A stretch of DNA of 64,000 nucleotides from Takakia lepidozioides (Eukaryota > Streptophyta > Takakiopsida > Takakiales > Takakiaceae). The notes beneath the pieces were generated by a model. The model was not told the origin of the DNA, did no database searches, and saw nothing but the letters and a program-made list of their open reading frames with translations. This document shows positions 11,164-22,330 of the stretch, piece after piece. The number at the start of each line of letters is the position of its first letter. Position 1 is the stretch's first letter. The DNA lies in contig CM060732.1 of NCBI GenBank assembly GCA_030704615.1, forward strand, positions 2,046,001 through 2,110,000, read 5' to 3'. The translations under genes were made by a program, and so were the position numbers.

Positions 11164-12941
11164 TTATTGTTTTTTATTTTCGAAATTTGTACTTCTGCTC
11201 ATGAAAACCGATTGTGTTACTACTCTGCTCATGCCGCTCATGCCGCTCATGCTCATGAAATAGCAAACCTCATCCACATAAAACATAAACTTTCTTCCCA
11301 ATAGGTAATGCCTGAATTTCTTGACTGCATAAATCATTGCCAGTGCTTCTCTTTCAGTTGTGCTATAGTTCCTTTCAGCACTGTTTATCAACCTGCTAGC
11401 ATAGTACACAGGTGAATCTATATTTCTTGTAACATTTTGGGCTAACACCGCTCCCAACGCTTCTCCTGAGGCATCACAGTGAACATGAAATACTACATGC
11501 CAGTGAGGGTTAATCAGCACAGGTGTAGTTATTACTGACAATGTAAGTTCCTCAAAAGCCTGTTGACATTCAGCTATCCATGCAAACACTGCATCTTTCT
11601 GAAGCTTGCTCAATGGTGCTGCTATCTGTGCATACATTTTGACAAATCTTCTGTAATAACTGGTTTGTCCAAGGAATCTCCTCAGACTTTTAACATCTAC
11701 TGGTGGTGGAGAGACTTTAATGGCCTCTGTCTTCCTAGGATCCACAAGAAGTCCCCTCTTACACACAATGTGTCCCAAAAGCACCCCTGAGTTCACACAG
11801 AAAGTACACTTCTCTGGATTCAGGCCCAGACCTCTCATCCTGCATCTGGCCAAACATAACTCCAATTTATGCAAGTGCTCATTCTTAGAGCTGTACACAC
11901 TGAAATCATCCAAGAACACTTGCATGAAATCATCCAGATACTCATGAAAAGATTCACTTATCACTCTCTGAAAGGTTGCTGGTGCATTACAAAGTCCAAA
12001 AGGCATGACTTTGTATGCATAAGCACCCCAGTCTGTGATGAAAGCTGTCTTTCCCTGGTCTTCTTCTGCCAGTTGCACTTGATTATAACCACTGAAGCCA
12101 TCCATGAATGAGTACATCTCATGGCCTGCCACAGTGTCCAATACCGCTTCTGTGAATGGCAAAGGAAAAAGATCTTTCTTCGTGCAAGCATTCAACTTCT
12201 TATAGTTCACACAAACTCTCAGTTTACCATTCTTCTTGGGAACTATCACAATGGGTGACAACCAAGTTGTATACTCTATCGGGTATATAAACTTAGCCTC
12301 AGCCAACTTCTTGATCTCTTCTCCAACCTTCTGTGCATAGTTGGGATTCATTCTGTACCTTGCCTGTTTGATTGGTACTAACCCTGGTTCCAGTTCAATC
12401 TTATGCTGACAGATCTCAAGTGGTATCCCTTTTAGATCCTCATAGCTCCAAGCAAATACATCTCTGTATTTGATGAACAAACTCTTAGATTCCTCAAAGA
12501 ATTCTGGCTCCAAATCAGCCCCTACCTTCACCATCCTTGGTTCCTCTTCAGTTCCCACATTCACTTCTCTCACCTGCTCATCAGCTGTGATTGTCCAACC
12601 AGTCACCATTCATCCTGTAAACTCACAGTGGCTGGTTCCTCTAGGATTTCCATTTCTCCTTCTCTTTCTTCATAAAAATGTGGTGGGTAACTGCTTATTT
12701 CACCTTCAATTGGTGTTGTTGTCACTACACCAGAGCAGATACCTTTTAAACAACTTAGGCCTTCCAGCTGCATCTCTGCAACATGTTCCCACTCTGGGTG
12801 TGCAGCGAACAGGGTAGCTTCCTGCTCCTCATCCAGTCCTCCCCTCCAGTCATACTCCCTGACCCATCGAGGTCTTCTCGTAGTAGGTAATCTACTAGAT
12901 TTCTTAGTGGTAATTTGTATCTTCTGCATCCCATTATGCAC
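11164..12941 (-). pseudogene. Gypsy reverse transcriptase and RNase H N-terminus
   Basis: An open frame from 12609 (in frame with the preceding 12941-12603 segment apart from a stop) encodes reverse transcriptase. Landmarks are YRMNPNYAQKVGEEI, the LSPIVIVPKKNGKLRVCVNY block, the MDGFSGYNQVQ block, KVMPFGLCNAPATFQR, and the catalytic FLDDFSVYS at about residues 234-242. RNase H begins with FHVHCDASGEALGAVLAQ and reaches YSTTEREALA and FRHYLLGRKFMFYVD, after which the homology stops at about 11265. A short run-on of CTCATGC repeats supplies the rest of the frame. The catalytic Asp residues of RT are present. The RNase H is cut before its last acidic residues and integrase is absent, so the element cannot be autonomous. 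Confidence 0.9.
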
Positions 12942-13079
12942 AGTTAGTAACTAGGAATTCCAGTCATGGAATACCCTGGCCTGTTTCAGCCACGGACGTC
13001 CCAATAATAAGGAGTAAGCCTCCATGTCTTCATCCATTTTCAACACAGTTACTGTGATTTTAAAGATCATCTTTTGAAT

Positions 13080-13900
13080 CTATATCTTAACTCCTTTTAT
13101 CAATCCCAATGGCTGTACACTTCTTTGATCTGCCATTGTTACTGTAAATGGGGCTGGTTTCATGTTACTTAGACCAAGCTTCTGCCTTAATTGGTCTGTC
13201 ATGATATTCACTCCAGAGCCTCCATCTATCAGTACATCAGTTAGTTCTGTGCTTCCAATTCTCAATTAGATTACTGGCATAGAATCATCAAAGTCCATGA
13301 CTGTTTCCTGCCCTTCCAGCTTCATATTATAACTGGTCACCTTGCTGTTCAGGTCTGTGTTTCCTGTCACATAGGCAATTCGATTGATTGCTTGATACAG
13401 CCTGTGTCTACAATAAGATGCCACAGCCAATAGCTGTCCAATGGTAATCTCTGCTTTGGTCTTGCATATTACTTCAGCCAAAGTCCCTTCATTACTCTGC
13501 ATGTCTGCATCTTCTTTCTTCCTTTCATCCTCACTCACTTCTTCTTCTCCATCAGAATCAGAGGAATTTGCCATAGGAATATCAGTACTCTTCTGCATTT
13601 CCCTTATGGTATCTGCCACTTCTTTGTGCAGTTCTTTCTCATCTCTCCAAGCCTCATCATCTTCAGGCACATCACTGCCATCTTCATTATCATCATCTTC
13701 CTCAACTACTGGAGGTATTAGTTTGGCTTTGCTTCTTGTTACTATCATTGTACTTACTTCTGGTACAACACATGGCCTAACCATGTGAGCTGCCACCACT
13801 GGGCCCTCATTCACAGGAGCTCTCATCTCATTCTGGTGTCTAATCCAGAATGAACAGGCTGCCTTGCGATGTCCTGCCTGATTACAATAGTACACAGTTC
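13080..13900 (-). pseudogene. Gypsy gag C-terminus and aspartic protease
   Basis: The 13895-13266 frame begins with a third CCHC-like knuckle (YYCNQAGHRKAAC), followed by a long acidic linker with EEDDDNEDG, and ends just before the protease. The next frame, 13265-13080, has LTDVLIDGGSGVNIM, the retropepsin active-site region with D-G-G in place of the usual D-S/T-G, then the flap region TVTMADQRS. DGG is common in plant gypsy proteases. A stop separates the two frames and another separates protease from RT. Confidence 0.8.
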
Positions 13901-15791
13901 TTCACCATTGGGTCCTCGCCCTTGGTCTGCTCTAGGATTATTTCTGTAATCCTGATTCCCTGGCTGGTAATTCCCCCTTGGATTACCCTGATAGTTGCCC
14001 CTGGAATTTCCTTGTCAATTCCCTCTTGAATTACCTCTCCCTTCCATACCATTGTTATAACCACCGGGCCTACCATAGTGGTCCTGATCACTGTTTCTTC
14101 TTGGCTGGGGCTGCACTTGATGCACCCTTACTTGCCTTGGTTCTCTTGCAGTTGTCCTTATGTTGTAGTAACAATTCTCAGTAGCATGGTTATCCATCTT
14201 ACAGATAGTACAATGTTTCTCCTTCATGTGGCATTCAGTGGTGGTATGGCCTTCATTCTGGCACTTTGCACACCAAACACCCTTCCTCCAATGTGTTGCA
14301 GCCTCTGTGGCATACTTCTTCAAGATTTCTTCTAATCTTTTCTCATAGTTATCCCTCTTCAACTTCTCCTTTCTCTTACTCTTTCTTTTCAGCTCTTGCT
14401 CTTCTTCCTCATCTGACTCATCCTCAGAGTCCTCATCATCTTTTTTCTCTCTCCTGAGCATTCCCAATTGCTCAATTCTGTTCGCTTTTTCAAATGCCTC
14501 CTCCACTGTATTATGGGGTAACATATCCACTTTCTTTTGCAATTCTGGTCTTAATCCACTCACAAACCAAGTCTTCTGTAAACTTGGTGCTGGTACAGCA
14601 GCCAGCTTTTTCATCATCAATTCCATTTTTTTCCATATACTCCTCAACAGTTTCATGCTTCTTTTGCTTTAACTATTGTAAACTTTCATACACTTCATCC
14701 TCAGTTTTACTTGTCCTGAACCTATTTTGGAATGTTGTATTCAAGCCATTCCAGGTTAGGAAATGATTATCAGGGAATCTTGCATACCATTCACTTGCTT
14801 TCTTGATAAGTGAACAAGGAAACAATCTCATCTTGGCATCCTCGCCATTCTCATTGTTCACAATACGCATGTGCTCAAATTGGCTAATGTGTACATCGGG
14901 ATCCCCTTTTCCTGAATATATTGGAAAAGGTGGTTTTGCCCGTGTTGGTTGTAACGCCATCTGTGGCCCTACCCTCTGCCCACTAACAGATGCTGGCCCC
15001 CTTGCTGGTGCTGGTCCTTGAGGACCTGTTGTAGTTGTGGTGGATCTTCCACCAAGTGGTGGCCCCTGAGCACTCCCTGCTACTGGCCCCACGATATTCA
15101 CAGTATTCCCAACTCCAGTTGCACTACTTCCCTCTCTCCCTGTCCCCCCAGAGCCAGATCCAGGCTGGCTGCCTGATCCCCCTGAGCCGACACCTTCGTT
15201 GGCCTGTGATCCAAGTGCTCCACTTGATCCAAGTCCAACGGGTTGGGATGTCCTGGTTGTAGTCTCAACCTCAGCTGTTGGGTCTACTTCTTCATACTCT
15301 TCCTCTTCCAATTTCTTCTCTTTGTTTTCATCCTCCAAGTTCTGCCCTTGGGTTTCTTCTTCACTCATATAACTCAACTGTAATGGTGTTGGAGAGTCTG
15401 AACTCTCCGTTGGCTCTGCCACATCCTCTCCTCCTCCTTCACCTTCCGTTTCAGAAACTGGAGTTCCTGCTTTTGGTGTTCCATGCCAACTCTTATCAAA
15501 GATTTCTGTCAAATCTTTTATCCAAGGATGTACCTCAGATCTTTCACCTCGTGATTGATCTTCTTCTCGTACCAATTCCCTTAATCTTTCTTGCAAAGAA
15601 AAAGAAAGAGTGGCATCCAACTCCAGTTCTTTCGGTATGGGTGATGTACTCTCTGATCTTAATGGTGTGAGAGGTCCAGATGATTCCCCTGTGTCTATTC
15701 TTCTCTCCCAAAGATATGGATAATTAGCTTTCAGATAACTTTCTCTTTTTGCTGAATATCTCTGGAGTCTAGCTTCTCTTTCATCACTCAT
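13882..15791 (-). pseudogene. Gypsy gag
   Basis: The frame starting at 15791 (MSDEREARLQRYSAKRESYL) runs to 14673. It has a charged N-terminus, a Gly/Ser/Thr/Pro-rich middle (residues about 190-290), and the retrotransposon gag core with FPCSLIKKASEWYARF and WNGLNTTFQNRF. A frame change near 14670 leads into 14656-14015, which carries SLQKTWFVSGLRPELQKKV, an acidic/Lys-rich helix and two zinc knuckles, CAKCQNEGHTTTEC and CTICKMDNHATENC. Three knuckles in all (the third is at 13895) is more than the one or two usual in gypsy gag. At least two frame breaks make it non-functional. Confidence 0.85.
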
Positions 15792-15912
15792 GTCCCATGT
15801 CTTTCATTTCTTTAATGTGGCAATAACCAAAACTCTCTTCTGTAGTATCTCTCGTATATGCCTAGGTTTCTTTCAAGCTTCAATGCACCCTTGGCTATAC
15901 TAGAAGTCTCTG

Positions 15913-16500
15913 TTACCATATAACCATATGGCAAACAAGTCTGGAAAGCTGTTCTTGGTGTGAGTTCAGAATATCCTTTGGAATCCAATTCTGTACCAGT
16001 ACAAGCTCTTCATGCATATGAGTATAAACATTCACCTTCCTTTCCTCCCAGCCTTCAAACTCTACTCGCTTAATGGATAGCAGTGCTATCACATAAACCA
16101 GTGTTGGTAACCAACGTGCTCTTCCCTTACAAGCCACCTGATAAATCTTTATCACTCCTTTCTCCAGACCCCACTCAGGGTCAACATGATGCACTCTTTT
16201 ACAAATGTTTTCTTTACAACCGTCTGGCAATTCCAAGAACCTCTGAGAGAATCGTTTGGACAATCTTTCCTTCTCAGTTTCACAGGGAATTTGATTCACA
16301 TCAAATTCTTTAATTCTCCAACCACCATGATCCCACCAGATGCCTGTCACATCTGGTTGTTCATGACCCAGTTCCCCAGTATGGTCGCCAAATATCGAGC
16401 GGCTTTTACTCACCCATCCCTTCGCTATCCGAGGTGGAAACTCCAAGATAGAAGAGTTGGATATCTCTAAGCACTCAGCCCGCTCAGTACAATCAATCAT
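15913..16500 (-). CDS. Unrecognised 195-codon ORF at the 5' end of the gypsy element
   Basis: An uninterrupted frame lies upstream of gag on the same strand, starting MIDCTERAECLE and containing VTGIWWDHGGWRIKEFDVN and KENICKRVHHVDPEWGLEKG. I do not recognise a domain. It has balanced amino-acid composition with many Trp and Cys, unlike a random frame. It may be an additional element-encoded ORF, or coding-like sequence inside the 5' LTR if the primer-binding-site guess at about 15915 is right. Nothing similar is seen elsewhere in the window. Confidence 0.35.
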   Translation of the reverse strand: MIDCTERAECLEISNSSILEFPPRIAKGWVSKSRSIFGDHTGELGHEQPDVTGIWWDHGGWRIKEFDVNQIPCETEKERLSKRFSQRFLELPDGCKENICKRVHHVDPEWGLEKGVIKIYQVACKGRARWLPTLVYVIALLSIKRVEFEGWEERKVNVYTHMHEELVLVQNWIPKDILNSHQEQLSRLVCHMVIW

Positions 16501-17174
16501 GACCTGCAGCTAGTGAATCATGGTTGTGCTTCCCATGTGTATTCCTTCTTGCCTTCATGTTATCAATTTACCTTATCTGATACTGAAGCATCAGATTGCT
16601 TCAGTATCTTCTTAGTTCCAGCTAATCATGCATTCATTTCACAGCTTCACTCATGTCTCTCTACACAGTGTGCTTGTATCGAATAAGTATCAGATTACGA
16701 TTTATCAGGTACTAGGCCAATGTCAAAGTGACTCTAATCCGCCCTACAGTATCACTACAACTCTGCATGAAATAAACCTCCATCAAGTCATCATCTCCTC
16801 TTCTGTGTAATCGTCATCCCTATGCTCCGAGATCGTGCCCTCCGTCTGACCTTCTCCCCTGATGTCTAAGAAGTGATTCAAGAAGTGATCCAAAAAGTGA
16901 TCCCCCAGAAGTCCCCGCTCTTGGCTTGATCTACCTACAAGTTGTTCTAACCGCCTTCCTCACTAACCGTCACCCCTGAAGTAACATATTCCCTCTGCAG
17001 ATGTCGTTCCCACACAGTCGTTCCCTGTCCATGTTAACCGTTCCCCCTGTACTGTGACAACTGTGCATGCCATTTTCCCAGTCTCGGGGGTAGTCACCCC
17101 AAGGACTTAGCCATTTCTTGACAACCAATTGTCATGCCCCACACAAGCCGTTTTACATCCACGAACTCCGGGGA

Positions 17175-19130
17175 CTACAATGGCCACAGATCAAAGAGGA
17201 GCACCACATATTTACCTGTACAGAAGGCGCATTGCCGCTTTGTCCCATTCGGCTGGTCGGTGAACTCGTGGCTCCGGCGGGCTTGCGGTATCTCTCGAAA
17301 GAACAGGTCGGTTTTGTAGAGCAGAAAGTACCTCGTCACATAGTCGCATAGGCTATCTGCTTCTCCTAAAATCTCCAGCTTGAACTGATGTGCTTGGGTG
17401 TCAAGCTGCTCTTGCGCATTCGTCGTCACCTATGGAGATTCTCCATCAGACCGCGTTCCTCAATAAATACAAGAAATCCACCAGATACAAGAGTAGAAGC
17501 GCCAAATGAAGCGTGGGAAAGTACCTGAAACCACCATGTCATGTGGTGCATCCACATGTCGAATGTGGGGTCAGACAGTTTGTCGGGTTTGGGGAAGCTC
17601 CACATGTCCCTTGTACTCTGGGACCCATTCCAGATTTGGAGCCACCGGGTCTGTCCAACCACCGTGCATATTAGTCAGCGCAAAACACCATGAAAACGAA
17701 TTGTTGCCACAAGAGAATTTGGTTAAGAATGTATAACCTTCTCTGTTGCATCCACACATGCTGTGGCTAGACGATGCAGCTTTTCCAGTGTCATCGTGGG
17801 CTTAAGAGCGCGGGAGTAGTGCTTCCCCACCTCCACTAGAAAGTCGGCACCAAGGGCCGGATCAGCAATGGCCACGTACTTCACCATCCGCGACTTGTAC
17901 TTGATGCGAGCCTTCGCCTCCGCAACTTTCAGATATGATTCCAGTGCCAGGAGGGTTAGTTTCTTCTCCTCTGACTCCATGTAGAACCTCCGCGTATGTG
18001 CCAAATCCTGCTGAATTTTTGTCTGTCAACAATGCGCACATAAGATTAGAAATCTTGGTCCACACTTTTTCTTCTATTGGGGGAGCAAAGACAGATTAGG
18101 TCAACAAAAGAGTTGGGAGCTGTACCCAAAATATGTAGTCCACCATGGCGTCCATGCTCAGCCTATACCAGGTTATGTCTGCCTTTGTCTCCGACTTGCG
18201 CAGTAGGTCGGTACTGAGCGAATTGGCAAACTCTTGCACCCCCTGCTCCCGACATCCTTCACTCGGAAGAGCATGTGGGACAAGTTGGTGGCAATGAAGG
18301 CATTCTCAGTTACCCTGCAATGCCTTCCATTAAACAATATTGAAATGAGAATTTGCAACAAATATGACGATTGGCAATGAAATGAGTGTTTCAAATTCAA
18401 AGTTCCAAAGCAAGAGGCATTGTAACTTATGAGTTGATGTCTGCCATTGCAGCTTTGAGAAGACTGCGATCTTTGGGCCCCGCAACCTTCAGCACAACAC
18501 GCTCCACGGCGTAATGCCAATCCAGGTCGTTGGGGTGGGCTTGGGCTATGTGCTCCATCCATGCCAGGAGGCGATGATTGTCGTCCCACACGTAATACAT
18601 CTTTCTGAACAAGTGGTGGAAAAGAGGATCAGTAGCAATCAATCTCTCGAACTCCTCATTTCGCCTTTGCCAATGGGGACCCCATTTGTCCACCTCATCG
18701 GAAGTGTGGGCACGAGAAGCTCCGTGGTCATTCTCAATGGAAACATAAAACGTGGCAGACCCCATTCAATATCCCTCCCGGAAAGAGAATTTCAGCTTGT
18801 CGATATCGCCTGGGAGGGCAGGTCTCACCACCTACAATGATACCAAGCGGCAGAGAGGAATCTGAAGCTTTGCCGGGTACACCATGCCCCCCCCTGCCAA
18901 TGTTGTTGTGGGTTGCCTCCAACATCTTGGTAGCGGCCAACTTCATATCCGCCTCCGACATGACGTCTGCTGTAGGGGGGTTCTCCGGCAGCCCACCAGG
19001 ACCACCAAATCCAGCCTGTATGCTCTCGGGTTTCGGGCCCCAGGCCCCAAACCCCCGGGAGGATGTCATCCTGGTCAGAAAGGTCCCTCTCGTCGTCCTC
19101 AACTTCGTCAATCACCGGCGGAAGCACCGA
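17175..19130 (-). pseudogene. Unrecognised transposon-borne protein family, copy 1 (cut by gypsy)
   Basis: Exon-like blocks on the minus strand match, in the same order, those of the copy at 60058-63270. The 19127-18770 block has an acidic start, a Gly/Pro-rich segment and PALPGDIDKLKFSFREGY. The 18765-18427 block has GSATFYVSIEND, MYYVWDDNHRLLAWMEHI, WHYAVERVVLKV and LLKAAMADIN. Further blocks are 18180-18125 (ITWYRLSMDAMVDYIF), 18004-17723 (FYMESEEKKLTL and an Ala/Lys-rich helix), 17662-17530, and 17429-17175 (FFREIPQARRSHEF). The family has no name I recognise. A lost base between REGY and GSATFYVS creates a stop, so this copy is dead. The gypsy element ends it at about 17125. Confidence 0.6.
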
Positions 19131-19189
19131 GTGCCCTCTCCCCGCACTACTATGTTTAGGGGGGGGTTAGCAACGTCGGGACCCCGGGC

Positions 19190-19580
19190 ACACCGGACGT
19201 GACGACCCTCCTGTGACTGCAGCGCCGCGCAGGCGCCCGGCCCGGAAATTGTGACGTCGGCCCGTCGCCGCCGCGCCGCTCCGGTGACGCTTCGCCTGCT
19301 TGAGATTCCGCCATGTCGCTGCTGTTGGGGATGACCCGCCAGCGAGCTGGGGGTTGCGACGCCCGGGCGTCACACTTACCCTCTGCGACGCAGGCTGCGA
19401 CTGCCGGGAATCACAACAACACCCCCTCACACTTAGGCACGTGGGAAGGGCCGAGTCAGGTCGCATTGGGGTTTGCGCCGTCCAGACGTCGCCAAAATGC
19501 CACAATGGCGAGGTTGCAATTCCCCGCAGTCGCATGCCTGCTGGGGCGTCGCAAGTGCCCTCTTGCCTGGGGGTCTAGGA
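19190..19580. repeat. GCGAC..GTCGC palindrome array upstream of copy 1
   Basis: Repeated GCGACG..CGTCGC palindromes occur near 19255, 19350, 19390, 19405, 19465, 19485 and 19530, of the same type as at 5270-6200. The array sits just 5' of the minus-strand gene at 17175-19130 and directly inside the inverted-repeat nest that begins at about 19600. No coding sequence is supported here. Confidence 0.75.
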
Positions 19581-19599
19581 TTGGGAATTGCTGCTATGT

Positions 19600-19885
19600 A
19601 ATAATTGTTTTTTGGTTGTGTTTTGTTCTATGAATTGACCCTTGCACCACTACATCCGTGCAAAATATTGGACCAAAAATAAAAATAAAATAAAAAAGTG
19701 TTTTCTTCATTCACTATTGCAGAACTCTCTTTGAATAGTGCATGAAGTTGAAGACAACTCAACTTTGGAGTGCAAATGAGGGAAGAAAATACGGCTTTGG
19801 GGCCAAATGGTTTTTATTCACTCTCAAATTTTTCACGCACATTGCATATGCTGTCATTAAGCATATGGTTTAAGAACGGTGCAGT
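19600..19885 (+). repeat. Inverted-repeat family R, copy A
   Basis: This copy contains TGACCCTTGCACCACTACAT, CCGTGCAAAATATTGG, an A-rich stretch, then CATGAAGTTGAAGACAACTC and, at its inner end, CATTAAGCATATGGTTTAAG. It is the reverse complement, with moderate divergence, of 23075-23385 (copy D). CACTACATC/GATGTAGTG looks like a CACTA terminus, but homology continues beyond it on both sides, so it is not the true end. Confidence 0.8.
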
Positions 19886-20375
19886 GGAATAGAATGAAGG
19901 AAACAGACATTGAAGACACATTTGGAACGGTGGGGGAAGTGCGGAAAGTGCAAGCTCAAACAAACCTGATGAAATGTGAATGTTGAAGAGACAAACGTGT
20001 GCCCACTGACAAATCCAGAACTTTGGCGTCTGTGTAGGTGCAGCACTCCACAATCGTCCTGAATGTCTTTGTCAGCCAGTGGGGCAAGTGCCGCGGCGTT
20101 GTCGTTAAGGTTTCTCAAAACAACTTCATCGAATGGTGTGTCCTGTTTTGGCAGATCGAGATACCACCCACAGTCTCTGAAGTGCGCCCTGCTCCAGTCT
20201 CTGGCAATACCAGCCGTGTACATTGTCTTGTCATTGGAGGGGTCAGCCCATGAGTAGATGAAGTCTGGGTCATCGCTAAGGTACTTTCCCGGTATGAGGA
20301 CATGATACATGTACCTGAATGACACACACACCCAAAATCCAGACAGTCAATCGATCTGATCACGACACAGATCAC
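19870..20375 (-). pseudogene. Displaced module of the unrecognised family (CGWYLD block)
   Basis: On the minus strand this reads a block with GKYLSDDPDFIYSWADP, TMYTAGIARDW and CGWYLDLPKQDTPFDEVVLR. It is matched by the block at about 61350-61150 of copy 2 (CGWYLDCPTSETPAQEVSLR), where it lies downstream of the FYVS block. Here it lies upstream, separated by the repeat nest, so the order is permuted. At 19880-19915 is a segment (GCAGTGGAATAGAATGAAGG and following) almost identical to 60637-60675 in copy 2. There it looks like the 3' end of a very short intron; here the acceptor AG is mutated. It was probably carried as a captured fragment by the R-family element. Confidence 0.6.
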
Positions 20376-20639
20376 ACAAAGGGTATTGGCATGCAGGTCA
20401 GTAACACTGATATACTAACGTTTGAAAGCCCGAATCAACCTTGCGTTGACGCAATGTTGATTCGAGCTAAAATGGAAAACACCAAATTTGGAGAACTGCA
20501 CTTTCAACAAGCACCTACGAGAGGGAAAGCCCATTATCCTAAAACATCTCATGCACAACATGGAACCCCAATCAAAAAATCATGTGTAAACGAAATGCAG
20601 TTTTTCATCTCTAAAACACGTATATGTGTTCAATACTTG

Positions 20640-20910
20640 AATGACCCATTGAATGAACTTGGTTCAAGTTCATATTTGGTCCACACGCGCTTAAGTATGT
20701 CCAAATCACATATGCAAAGTCTCAAAAGATAAGCAACATTAAGAAATATGCTCATCAACAATGCATGAACTTGAAGAGAACTCAACCTTGGAGTGCAAAT
20801 GAGGGAAGAAAATATGGTTTTGGGTGCAGATGATGTCTGTTCACTGCCAAATTTTGCATGCACGTTGCACATGTTGTCATTAAGCATATGGTTTAAGAAT
20901 GGAATAAATT
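20640..20910 (+). repeat. Inverted-repeat family R, copy B (inner TIR, left)
   Basis: Includes AACTTGGTTCAAGTTCATAT, CATGAACTTGAAGAGAACTC and CATTAAGCATATGGTTTAAG. It is the reverse complement of 22735-23010 (copy C). Copies B and C enclose the helicase-like fragments, nested symmetrically inside the A/D pair. Confidence 0.8.
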
Positions 20911-21039
20911 TATTTCCTCAACAGACTCTGGAATGTAAAGACGCTGCAAGCTTTCCCCGTGATACAACAAAGACGAAAATAGATTTGGAAAACTAGGAAG
21001 TTTTGGCACTGAGTTGTTTTCTGAATTGACAGAGACATT

Positions 21040-22330
21040 GATTGGAGATGAAATGCATGGAGAATGCTTGCATTGTTTTTTTTCACTGTCTCCATAGAAG
21101 ACCAATGATCGTTGAAGCTTTTAATTGCATAATAATTGATGAAGATGCACAACAAATAGAAGTAGAGACTGATATTATCACCTAGATGAAGGAACTGAAG
21201 CAGATCATTCTTGTTGGAGATCACTCGGTGTATAAAGCTTTGGCCTTATTTCAAAATCATTATCAAATCAACAAATCATCAAATCAAATCATGAATACAA
21301 TACAATTGCACGTTGTTGCACTCCAGTTGCACGTCGTTGCCTTTGTGGGAGTTGTTTGACATAATCACCTAAGTCGTAGCAGACAGCCACAGTCAAGAGA
21401 CAACGTTGACATCTAGATACATCACTGGAATGGTTGGAGATGGAATGCATGGAGAATGCTTGCATTGTTTTTTTGCACTGTCTCCATAGAAGGCCAATGA
21501 TCGTTGAAGCTTTTAATTGCGTAATAATTGATGAAGATGCTCAACAAGTAGAAGCAGAGACTGATATTATCACCCAGATGAAGGAAGTGAAGCAGATCAT
21601 TCTTGTTGGAGATCACTCGGTGTATAAAGCTTTGGCCTTATTTCAAAATCAACATCAAATCAAACTTCAAATCAACAAATCATCAAATCAAATCATGAAT
21701 ACAATACAATTGCACATCGTTGCACTCCAGTTGCACGTCGTTGTCTTTGTGGGAGTTGTTTGACATAATCACCTAAGTCGTAGCTAGCAGACATCCACTG
21801 TCAGGAAACAATGTTGACATCTAGATACATCAGATAACTTGTAGAGAACCTCGGATTATGTGTATGCTAAACTTCTTTGGTGGCATCCTCGATTCCTTGA
21901 CGAATTCGAAAGATTTTGTCACAGAACGACGCAATTGCAATCGGCCCCAAATACTCTTTGTCACAGAAAAACGCGCGCACAATGCTCAGGTAGGATGGTA
22001 GAGAGAAGCACAACCTCGGATGATTTTGCTTTGTATATCGGATGAGATCCCATTAACATTTCCACCTCCATGTGATTTACATAGCGTAGAGTCTTGGTGC
22101 CAATTTGCATCACTTGCTCCAGTTGCACGTCGTTGCCTTTGTGGGAGTTGTTTGACTATCACCTAGATAAGTCGTAGCAGACATCCAATGTTAGGAGACA
22201 ACGTATAACTTCTAGGGAACCTTGGACTAGGCGCATACTAAACTTCTTTGGTGACATCCTCGATTCCTTGACAAATTCGAAAGGTGGACAATCTCATCGA
22301 AAAAATCCAAGAGCTTGAGAAAGCACCTCG
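21040..22330 (+). pseudogene. UPF1/NAM7-like helicase fragment, partly triplicated
   Basis: The clearest frame, 21434-21763, reads AFNCVIIDEDAQQVEAETDI, then VKQIILVGDH. This matches the Walker B and following region of superfamily 1 helicases of the UPF1/SEN1/NAM7 type (family pattern IDEA.Q..E....L). A tandem copy about 390 bases upstream (21046-21360) carries the same segment with a stop. Partial third copies of the downstream part (GTTGCACGTCGTTGCCTTTG, TCGATTCCTTGAC) appear at 21880-22290. Walker A and all other helicase motifs are missing. It is a captured and tandemly multiplied exon between the inverted repeats B and C, not a working gene. Confidence 0.65.

Larger units (their letters stand above)
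11160..17125 (-). mobile_element. Ty3/gypsy LTR retrotransposon, truncated, no integrase
   Basis: In minus-strand order are an extra ORF (16500-15913), gag with three zinc knuckles (15791-about 13850), an aspartic protease (13265-13080) and reverse transcriptase with the start of RNase H (12941-11260). The sequence then collapses into short CTCATGC repeats, with no integrase and no recognisable 3' LTR. The RT motif pattern and the two-domain gag resemble the non-chromodomain Tat/Athila side of gypsy. On the 5' side the boundary with the disrupted gene at 17175 is near TGTCAAGAAATGG (about 17123). A weak primer-binding-site candidate, TGGTAACAGAGAC, is at about 15921-15909, which would put a 1.2-kb 5' LTR at 17123-15925. 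I could not confirm LTR ends. Confidence 0.85.

Noticed and set aside
15905-15925. Definite primer-binding site and 5' LTR of the gypsy element
   Set aside because: TGGTAACAGAGAC only partly resembles the initiator-Met site, and no 3' LTR is available to confirm LTR limits; kept only as a candidate in the element entry.
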